Source: Epiperipatus broadwayi (lineage: Eukaryota; Onychophora; Udeonychophora; Euonychophora; Peripatidae). From it: a stretch of 64,000 nucleotides of DNA. Within the stretch, counting starts at the first letter, position 1. Each line of letters opens with the position of its first letter. The notes under the pieces were generated by a model, which searched no databases, was not told the origin of the DNA, and was given only the letters and a program-made list of their open reading frames with translations. Positions 1-12,928 of this stretch are shown in pieces. The position numbers and the translations under genes are program-made. The stretch covers positions 3,294,572 through 3,358,571 of the forward strand of contig JAQFVV010006238.1 in assembly GCA_028023455.1 (NCBI GenBank). The letters are read 5' to 3'.

Positions 1-3000
1 TGAGTTATTTTATATTATAGTGTGTTTGTGATATTACAAGGTAAGTATGTGCGAGCTATGCAAAGTATTAAAGCAATTTAAATGAATAATTTAACATGAA
101 CAGGGAATATTAAATTAATGAGTGAAGCTCGCACGAATGTTGATTCTAATTCTAAGATAAAACTATGCTGCACATTACTGGGATTGAATCAAATGTAATA
201 ATAAGTTCTTATGGGAATATGCAGTGGTGCTAGTGAGATAAAGTGTGAAGGATGGAGTATGGTCAGTTGGAATGGTGGCTTTACCAAAAAGCAAGTAAAT
301 AAAACTAAATTTGAAGTTGGATAGGCATTTTGTCATTTATCCAGGACATCTCTAGTCCTTACACAGTCCAAGCCTGGCCCACACCCAGGAGGTTCATGGC
401 TGAATGCGAATAAATTCCCCAGAGAGGCATTTATGTCATACTCTAATAGGAATCGCGGGGTAAAACAGGGACAGGGACTCAGCCGTATATGAACTTGGGA
501 AAAGTAAGCGAATTTAATACTACAGCACGTTCACCAGCAACACATAATTTAATTTTAAAATATATATAAAAAGGCAATAACTCGCTCTTAAATTTATTTT
601 ATGGTCAGCCTCTCTCAATAAAAATTTAAATAAAAAACTATTTTAAAATCATTTATGTGATACGTAAAATAATTATCTTCAAAACATTAATAAAAGAGAG
701 AAGGAATGCATGCTTGCAATTTAGTAATTAATATGGCAACCAAGCATTTATAAAATTTTCTTATGCAATTCACACAGGCTTCAAAGAATAGAATTAAAAT
801 CACATTATAATAAGGCATTTAAAATAAAACATTATAGATATATTAAAAAAAAGGTAACCCAAGTAGAAAAAGTATAACATGCATTAAGGAAGGACTAAAT
901 GAATACACATGATAAATACATAATATGAAGTACATTATTAAAAATAGCTATAGCTTAAGGTTTACGAGATCTCGGGTTACATTTGTAATTACCCCACTTT
1001 GCAAGGGCAGTCTGTAAGCGTTTCCCAAAATTTAATAGAATTCTTGAGCAAACTTTTGGTTTCTCCTCTGTGATCACAGGTTTTACAAGCAGCATAATTC
1101 AGGATGTTTCAAAATATGGCTTCCATGAGCAGCATTACTTCTGATGGTTTAGTTGGTATTTTAAGCACAATAACAGGACATTGGGTGAAGAATGACGGTG
1201 GTGAGAAAGACAATCCAAGGGAAGATGGCCCACTGCCTTTTACCCATCATTCTAAAGTTGACCACCGCAGAAATTTCTGAATATAGTGTAACAGAATATA
1301 ATATCCCGTCACATTATTTTAATATGAAAATAAAAAGATCGTAAATAAAAATTGATTTATTAAAAAGAAAAAAACTTAAAAACTGAAAATTAAAAGTTGT
1401 TTAATATATATATTGTCGCGCAGATGGAAAACTTAAACTATTTTAAAAAAAAGTATTTGAAAGTATTTTTTTTTTTGTAAAAAAGTAAAAATATAAAGAT
1501 TGATATTTTAAAAATAGAAATAATGTTGATTTCTATAATCTTAGAAAATAGAAATGATTGTTTTATTAATTAAATGATTGTTCGAAAGCAAACCCTTGAG
1601 GCACTTAAAATAAATTAAATGGTAAGAGAATACGAAGAAATTAAATGACCAATGCAAGCACGAAAATGACAGCACGGACCATAACTGAAACACGAAAGGA
1701 TTAGTGATGTCTTGCCGGTTGAATCCAAAGATTGAATGATAAGAGACTAATAAAAATATAAAAGCCAAAGAATTATTACAAAAAGGGGATCTGAGAGCTG
1801 ACTATGAATATGTCGTTATAACTAGCTATATTGCAGATTTTCACAATGTGGAAGTCTGCAATAAATTTAATTTTCCGGACAACCAACTGAGGCCTATTGA
1901 TAAAAGTACCTGACCAAATGCATGGCAAGTCGCAGTTTCAGTTCAAAGGACAAAATCTACGAAAGTGATCATGAAGATGGACTTCTAAATCTACTCAATC
2001 TGTAAAGTATGAACTCTTGTGTCTATCTAATAAGAACTTTTCTAAAATTGCAATGAATTAATAGCTGAAAATAAGAACTCTTATCTGAATTAAAAAATGC
2101 AAATTCAATTATTATTTTTTTATGCAGATGTTTAAGTAATCATTTCCATTTCATTTTTTTTGTGTGTGTATTATGTTTTAACTAAAATGTATTTAATTAA
2201 AGTTGGGTGTAGATAGTTGCATGGATAAAGATTAATAACTATGTTTAAATTCGTTTATGTTTAGTTTAAGGGATTCTAATTTCAGGCTGTTTCGTAGTTA
2301 GGGCAATGCTTGTGGAGGGATATATGGGTGTTTATATTAATGTAAAGTGAAGCGTGTTTAGCATACAGGCAATGTGCCCAACTGAATGCATGACCCCAAA
2401 GAGGCAGAAATATCGTTGAAATGGTCGCAGATGTATTTCCTGCGCCATTGACCCCTTCTAGCTCTATGGGCAGGGATTTATAAGACGGCAGAAAGACCGC
2501 TCTCCCCCATACATAGCACTCTTTAAAAAAAATTATATACATGATTCCTTAGTCAGGCAGATAAACTTTCCTGTTCTGGACATGGATCATTTCCTTCAAA
2601 TATCACGCTGTCAGATGCACATTCCTGTCAGCATGGTTTTATGCTAGCATCATCATATTACATTGGTTGCAAATATATATCTGGAAGCTGATATTGGGTT
2701 GGCTATGAACTTTTAGTCTGAGATTGAATGAATGTTTTGACAAGTTTTTAAGTGAAAAAAATCTATGTAGCCTATCTATACTTGACATGCTAAAGTAAAA
2801 TATAATTTAAATAGCCATCTGTGCGGTCTATTTAAAATAGTAATATAAATTTTAAAAAATTAATGTTAAAATCTAAAAATAAATTTATTCCTCAATTTTA
2901 AATGTGTGTTAATAAAATCTATTTGTGTGTTAATTACTGGCAGTGGCTTCTTTTATTTTGTTTTAAATAATTAATATATTTTGAGAATAAATCTATTAAA

Positions 3001-3028
3001 ACTTATAAAAATGTTTAAATCTCTGCTA
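1..3028. other. Intergenic, no gene recognised
   Basis: AT-rich sequence with stops in all frames. Slightly GC-richer patches lie at about 340-490, 1170-1290 and 2290-2520. They are probably remains of old repeats, but I could not match them to a family. No splice-flanked conserved exon was seen. Confidence 0.5.
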
Positions 3029-3217
3029 CTCTATGAGCTAGTGACATTGGGCAAACGGTCAGAATAATATATATAAAAAAATTTTTTTGAATCTTAACTT
3101 ACGTATCTGCCTAATATATACATTTTTCTAGGTTCAAATGCCTAGATGGCGCCCTCATACGGCAGATACGTTGAAGGCTCATTCAGTGACCGTTAAAATA
3201 GTTTGCTTCTCATAGAG
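3029..3217. repeat. Short foldback (MITE-like) repeat
   Basis: The ends are inverted copies of CTCTATGAG (3029-3037 and 3209-3217). Inside them lies a perfect 11-bp inverted pair, ACGTATCTGCC at 3101-3111 and its complement at 3161-3171. Pieces of a longer diverged arm (GCAAAC, ACGGTCA) are shared by both sides. The layout suggests a small non-autonomous element with inverted ends. No clear target duplication was seen, so the family is unknown. Confidence 0.4.
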
Positions 3218-5125
3218 AATCCAATAAGGTGATTTCTTTGACCAATTTCTTTTTCTTTTCTTTCTTCAAACTTGTTATTCCAAACTTTAAAACTTATTTC
3301 AAACCTATAACTCAGATTTTAGATAACTAAAATCTATATTAATATGTTTAAAACTTGTCTCTTGGATTACTACAATTTATATATCTTATCACAAAATCAG
3401 CCTTATTTATACTCCCGCATTTGATAATCACTTTTGCCCTGCGGTAAAGAAATTCATTACTTAAAATTTATTCCGAGGAATGCACTTTTAATTAAAATTT
3501 ATTATACACTCATTCCCAGATATTCTGATCCAGTTTATTTAATTAAAATTTTCTCGCTAAACTGTTATCTTATAATTAATCAAAAAAAATCCACTAGTGA
3601 AATTGGCGTAAATAGTTTAAAATTAGTCACTATTGTTCTCTTTCCCCACCCTCACTGATTATTTTTTTAAAAGAAAATGGCCTAAATTCTAAAATATAAA
3701 ACCTACTTAAAACTTATTTTCAAAATCTTAATGTTTAAGTTTGTTTGCAAGTGACATTATTCTATTAAATGGTAACAAATCTTTTATTAAACAAAAATCT
3801 AAATCAAAATGAAGTAAACAGATCCAAACAAGAACTTCATAATTAAAACATTATTTTACTCAAAGTTTTAAAATATATCATTTTACTTAAAGTTTTAAAT
3901 CTATTATTGCAGTATGTGGGTAAATGAGAATGTGACCTACTTTTTTGTATGAGTATATATATATTTGCTCGACGATTTGAAAATAAAACTTAAAAAAATT
4001 TAATTGTTATAAAACTCATGGGTACCCCATTAGAAATATAAATTTAGGCGGGATTTCGGTAAGTACACACAGTACGCACACACTACGATAAAATTAGGGT
4101 TTGAAATAGGGAATGAGGGTAGATAAGAGGAAAGCAAAGTGAAACTATGGTTTGCAGGGCATATCTTACTGTTTCACTGGAGCCCAATTGTAAATATAGG
4201 GGATTTGTATTCAGACTTTCAAGCATCCTACAACTATCCACATTATCTTATACCACTAATACATATGACCACACACATGTAGAAAAGATAAATAATCACC
4301 AATATACATATTTCGTGCTGAACCAGTACTCATCAGTTGGTCCAGATTATCATCTCCCACACATATATATAATCAGTGCTCAGTTTATATTATGATTGCA
4401 AACCCTTATACTTTAATGGACAGGCTTCAATCTACTCCAACTCTTCAGCCATCCATATCATTGAAATATGATGGAAAGCTCAAATCCTATGCTGATGCCG
4501 TGCCCATGTTGACCTCAAGTCATTCTGGCCCCTCATGTGTAGGTTCTTATCCATTTAAATACATAGAAGAGAGATGGACAGGATACATGTTTAATGTGTA
4601 AATATTTGAAATACAGGCACTGTCCACATACCTGGAGCCGAATTGTAAATATAGGAGTTAGGATTATGACTGAAATTTTATTGAATCAATATTTGAGAAA
4701 ATAAAACACATATAATGCAAAAAATATAATTTTATTTCCTTGAATATTTTGTTACAAATCCATTAATAATTTAATTTTTCTAAATTCTGATCCAATAGAT
4801 AAAATTGCAAACAAAAAACATTGTTTTTGATTCGTGATGATTGTACATATAACATGACCCCTACATTATGAAATATTTAAGTATAAACATTGTAGTAATC
4901 CAAAAATCTAGCCACCCAATCAATGCTTCTACAATTGTAGTACTTTGCACTCGACAAAAAAGATTTAGCGTAGTTAAACTATAGAAATAATTCACATATA
5001 CATAAATAATTTAATTCACAGTTTAGTGAAAAAATGGCAATTTATTTGGACAATGCATTTTTTTTGAACACATGGCATATCTTTATTTTTTGTTACCATA
5101 TTTTTATAAAGCACGGATGGTATTG
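3218..5125. other. Intergenic, with one separated direct repeat
   Basis: No gene was recognised. A 24-bp sequence beginning CTGGAGCC occurs at 4177-4200 and again, with one mismatch, at 4632-4655, 455 bases apart. This may flank an inserted element or be two units of an old tandem repeat. The open frames between them resemble no known protein. Confidence 0.4.
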
Positions 5126-5303
5126 AAAATTAAATTGAGAGAGTGCAAACTTCTCAAGCGCTTGTGACTATTAGAAAGACAAATAAAGAAGAGAGTGGGA
5201 ACCACTCTTTTCTTGTTAAATTTTCTGTCCCAGTGCTTAACATCTGATTGGTTACTAATAGTCACAAGTGCTTGAGAAGTTTGCACTCTCTCAATTTAAT
5301 TTT
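5126..5303. repeat. Near-perfect 178-bp hairpin repeat
   Basis: Arms of 49 bp (5126-5174 and 5255-5303) are reverse complements with a single mismatch and enclose an 80-bp loop. The open frame on the minus strand here is produced by the hairpin and is not a gene. The structure suits a foldback MITE. Very low divergence between the arms points to recent insertion or gene conversion. Confidence 0.75.
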
Positions 5304-6250
5304 TGTTACCATGTAGAAGGCTACTTGCCATATGCATTCTACGCTCAGCAAGAGTTGGTGGAAGCTGAAACGTAATTAGCTCTACGCTTAATATTGATAA
5401 CATAATGTAAAAAAATTATTTCAATGTATAGGTATGTTTTTAATTATTGTCACTTTTGAAATAACGAGCTACATATTTTTTTAAAACTACTTAAACTTTG
5501 ACAAGCATAGGCTCAGATGGGCACAATCAGTTCATATCCAGCCCTGAATATAAATATGTACAGTTTTTATTTAAACTGAAGTGAAACTATTTAGTTATAT
5601 AATTTAATATTAATTTTCCCTTCGCTTGACAATATAATTCTTTTGCATCTGTTTATCCATATGTTAAATAAAACAGGTTCTGTCTTTTCTTTATATCATA
5701 CAGCTGAGTTTCGTTTCAGTGGCAAACATGTTTTATAATACTCATCACCACTCAGATGTTGGATACAAAATAAAGAAACCGCTTCATTACGCATACAAAC
5801 ATGTACAAAAGTTATATATTTGAATTATTTAAAGCCTTCATAATTTGTCTATGATTTTAGAAGATTTATATTACTTTACCAAATTTACTATTTTTTCAGT
5901 TTGATACTCTAGTATTTCTTTTTTCTGGCAATTTTTTTCCACAAAATCTCAACATTATTGACATATATAAGTAGTTACTATTTTGCAAGACATAATATTA
6001 GTTGTTGATTAAATAAATTGCAATACATCAAGCCAGTATATCAAGAAAGAGATTAAAAATTTATTGAAATAATAAGTATAAAATCCAATATTTTGATCAG
6101 TGAGTAGTAATTATCTATAATATAAAGAAATAATCAAATAGCTTTATCGTTTGAGAATTCATAAGAAGTTTATGTGCCAGAACTGATATTGATCTAAGGA
6201 CGTTATGTTCAAGAATCTGATACTCTCCAACTGTGCTCAGTACTATATTA
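5304..6250. other. Intergenic, nothing recognised
   Basis: AT-rich sequence without a conserved reading frame or repeat structure that I can name. Confidence 0.5.
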
Positions 6251-6284
6251 TATAAATATCATCTATGTTCTTTATTATTTTTTA

Positions 6285-6345
6285 CAATCCACTATTGACA
6301 GTTTCGATTGCTCCAGCAATCTTCTTCAGAACTATAACAAACACA
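6285..6345 (-). ncRNA. Hammerhead-like motif, repeat family B, copy 1
   Basis: Read on the minus strand, the segment holds CTGAAGA (6323-6329), a hairpin GATTGC / GCAATC with a TGGA loop, GAAA (6302-6305) and GTC (6297-6299), in the order of a hammerhead ribozyme core. One extra A lies between CTGAAGA and the stem, and stem I is weak, so activity is uncertain. The surrounding ~160 bp (about 6252-6410) recurs at 8.4 and 51.4 kb. Such motifs are known from Penelope-like elements; membership of that group is inferred. Confidence 0.45.
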
Positions 6346-6410
6346 ATACAAATATAAGAAACATATAATTTCACATTTTATATATATATTGTGAGAGTAC
6401 CATATGAGCC

Positions 6411-8255
6411 TCACCTAAAACAATTTGTGTTTCCTTGTGAATTTAACTGTGCCTATATCGAATCAACAGATATAAATAACTTACACCTATCTTAAGCTTT
6501 TCATGTATCAGCTATATAGTTAGTATTAAAAGAATAATTCTAAAAATGAATAATTCTAGTTTATTTATACACACACACAAATAAAATGTTTCTAATAGTA
6601 TTTTTTTTTGTTAATATAAAACTTGACATTTGACAAAACCTTAAGTCAACATTGTGTTTCTATCAGATGAAACAAAGGAAATAAAACGTTTGGGGTTCAT
6701 TACAAATTGTATATTTTAAACAATAGAGCGTGAGCATGATTATGTGATATCCTTGCTGAAATTAATCCAGTATAAAAACGAACTAATATTGTTACAACAA
6801 TAATCTTCTATTTAGTTATCAAGGCAAGAACTACGTCTGTAAATTTAAATGTGTTCGAATTTAGAACACATTTAAGAAAAATTAAAAAAAGAAGATTCAA
6901 TATTTTAAAACCTGCTTCAAGTAATTAATTTACTGCCTTTGAATATTATAAAGAACTATACAAAAATAATCATTGTAATTAACAAGGTTATAAAAGTTAT
7001 CAACGTCTTCGAAATGAATTTAAAAAATATATATTTAAGAAGACAAAAATTTATAAAGATGTTCTGTGGCTAAATAATTTATGCCAGGGATTTCTACTGA
7101 TGTTTTAAACCCGAACATGTAAATTTATTCCTACTTAATCAATGCCTTAAATATAATCATCGTAATTCTCATTTAAAAAGCTGCTTTAATATTGGAGTAT
7201 TATATTGAAGAAGATGTTAAATATTTTACTACATAAATATTTAAAGAATGAATATTTGGATTGCCTCTTCGAAGGATGATCAATGAACTTTATGTTTCAA
7301 CATTCATCATCATTTTATTTCGTCTAAGGAGGGATATAAAATCGCATTCTTTCTCGTCTTGGATTACTTCATTGTATAATTTAAGAACTCTTAAACTTTA
7401 TTTCCTTTGTGGATAATTATATTTACTTAGAAAAATTACTTCATATATTAAAGTGGGGAACTGATAAGATGAACACTTTATTTTTTTTTATTTTATTTAA
7501 TAAAATTTAGATATTGATGTTTTGATATATATACTCTGATGGAAATGACAGCTAACTAAGGTAAATGTTTTTAAATTATTTTAATTTGGAAGTACGTTTT
7601 ATTATATTCCAAATTGAATCTTACATGACAATTAACATAATATATTTTTAAACATACATAACTAATATCAGAATACATTCTATTATTAATCTAGTGTGAA
7701 TGGATGTTATCGTATATAAACATACAACACACACTGAATTATTTTAATGACACAATAGGTAGATTTATAATGTGTCATGTGTATTTATTATACGCATGAT
7801 TTTAAATTATATATATATGTAAATGATTACATTATTTTTTTTTTGAATATTAAATAATTTATTAGTGTATATAAGCACAGATTATAATTCTAAATTTTAA
7901 TGTGATAATATTTTGTTTTTTATTATTGATTAAAATGTGTTAAACTTGATTTCAAAATTAAACAGGTCTCGTTTGTTTATTTTATTTAGTCGTTTTATAA
8001 AACCAATAATTATAAATATATATACTCACGCATATATATGTTGAATCAACTTAGTGATTTAATATTTATAAAGAAGTTATATATAGCTTATATTAAATTT
8101 ATTTTTACTATGGGATACATATGGAAATGCCTGAAGAGAGTCGATTGCAAATTTCTACTCTGAGCTCGAATTCCGAGAGTAACGAGGTTATTAATAGAGG
8201 AGGGAATTGGATTATATTTTAAATAACATCATCCATGGCATTCTATAAGAAGACT
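6411..8255. other. Intergenic, nothing recognised
   Basis: AT-rich sequence with long A/T runs. No conserved protein-coding segment or named repeat was found. Confidence 0.5.
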
Positions 8256-8449
8256 CAAAGTCCGACTATAGTTAGATGCGACTTCCTCGAGTCCTGAAAA
8301 GGATCGTCCCGTTATAATACATATATTCTATCTTATATAGTCATTATTTATACACCTACATATATCTTTATATGTGGGTATATAAATAATGATTATAAGA
8401 GAGAATATATATATATATATAATTATATGTTCATCTGTATTTGTATTAT

Positions 8450-8505
8450 GTTTGCTGTAGTTCTGAAGAAGATTGCTGGGGCGATCAAAACTGTCAATAG
8501 TGAGT
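8450..8505 (+). ncRNA. Hammerhead-like motif, repeat family B, copy 2 (decayed)
   Basis: Same repeat as at 6285-6345, now on the plus strand. It has CTGAAGA at 8463-8469, a GATTGC / GCGATC stem, then AAAA where a hammerhead needs GAAA, then CTGTC. Loss of the G makes cleavage unlikely. The shared tail runs to the ATAAAGAACATAGATG end near 8545. GC-richer sequence at 8110-8320 just upstream may be more of the same element. Confidence 0.4.
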
Positions 8506-8884
8506 TGTAAAAAAGAATTGTAAAAAGTAATAAAGAACATAGATGTACATGTTTGATTTTATACTATTTTAGATAATTTCCACATTATTGATTCATTAAA
8601 TTATTAATAACTAAACTTTGAAATATTCTTTATTCTCTCACATATTTTATATCTATATGTATATTATATATGGATGATTTTGTCTCATTGACATGTTAAG
8701 AACTATGTTCAGAAAGCTATGTTTACATTGCGGATTGTGAACTGAGGGGATTTCTAGATATTATAGTGGATCTCATGAGACATCAGTTTATTTGAGAGAT
8801 TAAATAGTAAAGCCCGCATGGTAGGATCACAAGAACAAAAGTTAATACCCAGTCCTGAATGTAAGAGAAGTCCAGGAACAAAAT

Positions 8885-9224
8885 ATGTATTTTGCCAAAT
8901 TAGTTTTGAACAGTGCATTTCATCAAATAACGGCTGAGATCGTGACAATCACAACACACAGAGGTTTATTCAACTACAATAAGATACCATTGGAATTACA
9001 GCAGCACAAATATATTCCAGGCTAAAATGAACTCATTACTCAGAGGCATGGATAGAGTTATCCCATACTTTGATGATATATTAATAACTGCAAACTGTGA
9101 CAAAGAATTGAAAAACCAAGTAATGAAAATCTGTGAACTGCTCGAGAGATTTGGAGCCATATTAATAGCAGAGAAATATATTTGTAATACAAAAGAGCAA
9201 ATTCCTTGGACATATTATCAGTAA
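8885..9224 (+). pseudogene. Gypsy reverse transcriptase fragment
   Basis: The translation contains KLVLNSAFHQI, THRGLFNYNKIPLEL and, after a frame break, MNSLLRGMDRVIPYFDDILI. These match the palm of Ty3/gypsy reverse transcriptases, whose catalytic box is normally Y-x-D-D; here it reads YFDDI, so the two aspartates survive. The fragment then runs into a connection-domain-like stretch before a stop. Frameshifts on both sides show that it is a pseudogene. Confidence 0.8.
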
Positions 9225-9399
9225 GCAAGGGAAGAAACCCACACCTAAGAAAGTGAAGGCTGTAAAAGAAGCACCACACCTGAAAAATGTTAAGGACTCC
9301 AAGCATTCCTTGGACTACTAATCTACTTTGAAAGTTTCTTAAAAAGCAGGTCTCATACTGCCCAACCTTTATATAAAGTCTGTTAAAGAAAAATGAAGT

Positions 9400-9639
9400 A
9401 TGCAACTGGGGTGTGATCATGAAAAGGCATTTGAACAAATCAAAGCCTTACTAACATCTGAAGGATTCCTCATCCATTATGATAACAAGCAAAATATCAT
9501 GCTAATAGACTATCAGAATATGGACTTGGAGCTGCAATATCATCCATTAAAACTTGGTGATCACCCTATAGCACACACTTCGCCACCACTAACATTAGCT
9601 GAAAGTACAGTTAGCTGGATAAAGAAACACTGGATATAG
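9400..9639 (+). pseudogene. Gypsy RT-RNase H region fragment
   Basis: The frame beginning MQLGCDHEKAFEQIKALLTS matches the segment between reverse transcriptase and RNase H of gypsy elements, where the pattern W-x-x-EC-x-x-AF-x-x-LK is typical. It continues for 79 codons with weaker similarity and then stops. It lies between the reverse transcriptase and integrase pieces, as expected for one ancestral polyprotein. Confidence 0.65.
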
Positions 9640-10079
9640 TATTTGGGATAAAAAGTACCATCAATATCTCTATGGATAAGGCCATCACTGATTATTTGGT
9701 GGATCAGGAAACCCTTGACCATTTAAGCCCTCAAATGATTCATTGGCTAGAATTCTTATAATAATCTGACTATGAGCTCACATAAAAAAAAAATAAAAAT
9801 ATATAACATGCGAATGCATTATCTAGATGCCCAGATAAAGTTGAAGTGCCTAGGACAGAAGCCTATATAAATTACATTGATCAGTTAGCATCAAAAACTA
9901 TGAACACTTAAACAATAACAGAATGGACTAACAGAGACTGGCTACAAAATTAAAAATTGAATAGGAGAAAATGACCCACTAGATGCCTTCTCTACTTGAA
10001 TAAAGGGCTGTGGAAAGTACATGATAGGCTGTTTGTAAATAAAGGCTGTATATTGATGGACAAAAAAGTACTTGTACCC

Positions 10080-10817
10080 AGCTATTATCATAGAACAGTA
10101 CTTAGATTATTACTCCAAGGTCATCCGGAATTAGTTAGATCTAATATTCTGGCACACTGCGAGGTATGGTGACCAGGAATAAATAGAGACCTCGAGCTGT
10201 AAATTAAAAAAATCTGAAGTGTCAAATCACAACAGATCAATCACCAAAAAAATATATCTCATGGCATACCCCGGAGAAAGCTTGGAAAAAAATCCACATT
10301 GACCAGGCCTTCCATGGAAAGGATATTATTATTTGGTAATGATGGATTCATATAATTATTGGACTGAACACAGAGTAATAAAAAAATATTAGTGCATCTG
10401 CAACTATCAAAAAACTTAAGGAGATATTCACTACACATGGAACACCAGAGATTCTTGTGCCAGATAATAGTACTGATTTCTGCTACAAGAAATTCAAAAA
10501 TTTTTATTAATGAATGGAGGATAAATCATATACAATCATCAATGAATGACTCAGAGTCAAATGGAATCGCTAAAAAGGTGATCCAAAACATGAAAAAAAG
10601 CTTAAGCAAGATTAAAACTGAAAATATAAATGAAGCTTTATCTAAAATAGCATTTTATCAAGATTGTATGCCATCTAGTGCCACTGGGAAAACCCCAGTT
10701 GAATTGACGTTTCAAAGAAAAATAAGAAATAAATTGTCAATCTTGTTACTTACCCAACAAAGAATTAATGAAACAGTGATGATAGGGAAAAAGTTTGAAA
10801 TAGGTGGCAATGTTTGA
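10080..10817 (+). pseudogene. Gypsy integrase fragment
   Basis: An H2C2-like segment at 10081-10200 reads YHRTVLRLLLQGHPELVR then ILAHCEVW with a stop before PGI. Next come YLVMMDSYNYWTE (the first catalytic Asp region), FTTHGTPEILVPDN (the second) and, in the 10392-10817 frame, the S-x-x-NGIAKKVIQNMK region typical near the third acidic residue, followed by TGKTPVELTF. Several stops and shifts interrupt it. This is an integrase of the K02A2.6-like gypsy type by pattern. Confidence 0.75.
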
Positions 10818-11584
10818 TCACTAAATAAATTTAAAAAAGTTGCGAGAAAGCAACTCGTCATGAGAAATATTGCTGTCAATAATGGAGACAGTGAAGAAGC
10901 AATCGACCACAATGCTGAAGCAGAAACTATAGCATCAACCAGTCCAAAGATTTACAAACCCGAAGAAAAATAAGACTGTTGGAGACCCTCTCGAAAATGA
11001 GATAGCAACACTGAAATCACCATCGAAGCAAAGCAAAAACCACCAACATCCAATGTTGATCTCAAACACTATGTTAGGTGAAGAACCACAATTCTAGATT
11101 GGGAAGGAATGCAGTGTTCAAGGTCAAGCAAGAAATATATATGTGTGTGCAACAATAAATGTATAAGAAATATGTATAATAATTATATAGAATAAAAATA
11201 TTAACTTTGTACAATAATTATGAATAATGATTGTGAAATAATTGTATATAATGATTATATACAATAACTCAAGGTATGGGTAACTGTCAATGTGTAGCAA
11301 TGTTGTTAGGTCATAGAGGTATGCACCTTAACTCTTTCCTAGAAACAATCGCGGATCGACATTCACGGCTTCAAGTCACTCAAAAACAGTCAGTTTTTAT
11401 ACTTCTGTAGTGTTTTTATGCTTATTTTAAAGCTTAAAAAGTACCACAAAATGCTGCCCTCTCTAGAATTACTTTACAAGTAAAAAATGAATAATATTGA
11501 CGTAAGAAGCTACAATAGAAGAAAGCAGGCTTTCCTAGATGCCAATTGGTTGGTTCTCATTTTGAATAAAAGCAGTGCGCCTAT

Positions 11585-11998
11585 CAATAATTTTCATCGC
11601 TCCAACTTCTTTGTTTTGATTTTCAAAATGGAAATAAATGTTTTAGTGTTTTTTTATTTTTCGTACATATTATAAATTATTTTGATATAAAATATAATTA
11701 TTTTAAAAAAATAGTAAGATTTTATTAAAAAATTCTTTACTTTTACATGAATGTAAATTGAAAAAGAAACCAATGCTAACAACAATTTTGACACCTGTCA
11801 ACAATTTTCATCGCCCCAAGTTCTTTATTTGATTTTTCAAACAAAAATGAATGTTTTAGAGTATTTTGTTGGTATTTTTTTACATATTATAATGTATTTT
11901 GATAAAATATGCTAAAAATCAAATTATTTTAGAAAAATAGTAAGATTTTAGTAAAAAATTCTTTACTTTTATGTGAATGTAAATTGAGAAAGAAATAA
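11585..11998. repeat. Two-unit diverged tandem repeat, period about 214 bp
   Basis: The sequence CAATAATTTTCATCGC at 11585 recurs as CAACAATTTTCATCGC at 11799. Both units continue through the same series (TTCTTT..., ATAGTAAGATTTT, ATTCTTTACTTTTA, GAATGTAAATTGA) with scattered changes. It is a duplicated AT-rich segment and does not encode anything recognisable. Confidence 0.7.
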
Positions 11999-12646
11999 AT
12001 GACGTCTGCAGCACTTTCCAATTTGTTACAAACTTTCTTTTTAGGTTTTCAACTATCGAATATTTTTATAATTATAAATAGAAATTTATTTTTGAAAAAA
12101 CTTTCGTTCACTTTCATAATCTGACAAATTATTAATACACTTTTTACAAATGAAACTAAAATGAATATAATATTAAAAGATGAATATATTTTAACTGCAG
12201 ATTTTGTAATTGACCAATCAAAAGTTGTAAAACTTTTCACTTGGCCAATAAAAAAAAAAAACTGATCAGTTAAAAAAGAAATTTTTTCAGTGAAAGTGTT
12301 AAAACCTACTCGTGTTTTCACCTGCATAATGCGGGCAATGATTTTCAAATAATAAACATCTGGATTAAGGTTAAGATTAATGGAAATCTACACAGCTACG
12401 CATGTGCTTTTTACACCTTCATTTCCATCTTTGTCTTTAGTTTCCAGAAAGGTCAATTTTATTTTTCTACAATAAAAAATAAAAAATTTATGATAATTTT
12501 TGTGACCAAGTAGATTTAATTTTTTTGTCTTTCTCTCATTTTTTTGAGTTACATTGGTAAAAATAAAACTTTTTTACCAAAATATTTTAAAGACAATGTT
12601 ATGGGGGGTCTAATGGTAAGTATTTATTTTTCTATATTTTTTAATT

Positions 12647-12928
12647 ATTTTATTTTTAATTATTATTAAATATATTTTGCAAATATTATGACCCGATTTA
12701 CATTTTTCTATAATGTTTTATCTGCATTTTAATAATAATAAAAAAGACATAAATGCTAAAAGTAATGATTTTGACAGTATATAAACTTAGGCCAATTATA
12801 CATTATTTTATTTTTAATTATTATAAAACATATAAACATTTTGCAAATATTATGACCCAATTTAGACTTATCTATAATGTCTTGTCTGCATTTTTTAATA
12901 ATAATAAAAATATGCATTTTGACAGTAG
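12647..12928. repeat. Two-unit tandem repeat, period about 157 bp
   Basis: Two copies share TTTTGCAAATATTATGACCC, TCTATAATGT, TCTGCATTTT and AATAATAATAAAAA, ending in TTTTGACAGTA. They start near 12647 and 12804. Divergence is moderate. No function is apparent. Confidence 0.65.

Larger units (their letters stand above)
8750..11110 (+). mobile_element. Decayed Ty3/gypsy retrotransposon (pol region)
   Basis: Fragments of a gypsy-type pol polyprotein occur in the usual order: reverse transcriptase, RNase H, integrase zinc domain and integrase core. Stops and frameshifts separate them. No long terminal repeats were recognised at either side, so the limits are those of the coding similarity. It lies outside AGK and DONSON. 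It is a dead relic and no intact product can be made. Confidence 0.8.

Noticed and set aside
2282-2542. 86-codon minus-strand frame in a GC-richer patch
   Set aside because: No recognised domain or splice context; more likely an old repeat read by chance.
9058-9438. 126-codon minus-strand frame opposite the gypsy reverse transcriptase
   Set aside because: Antisense shadow of the gypsy coding fragments.
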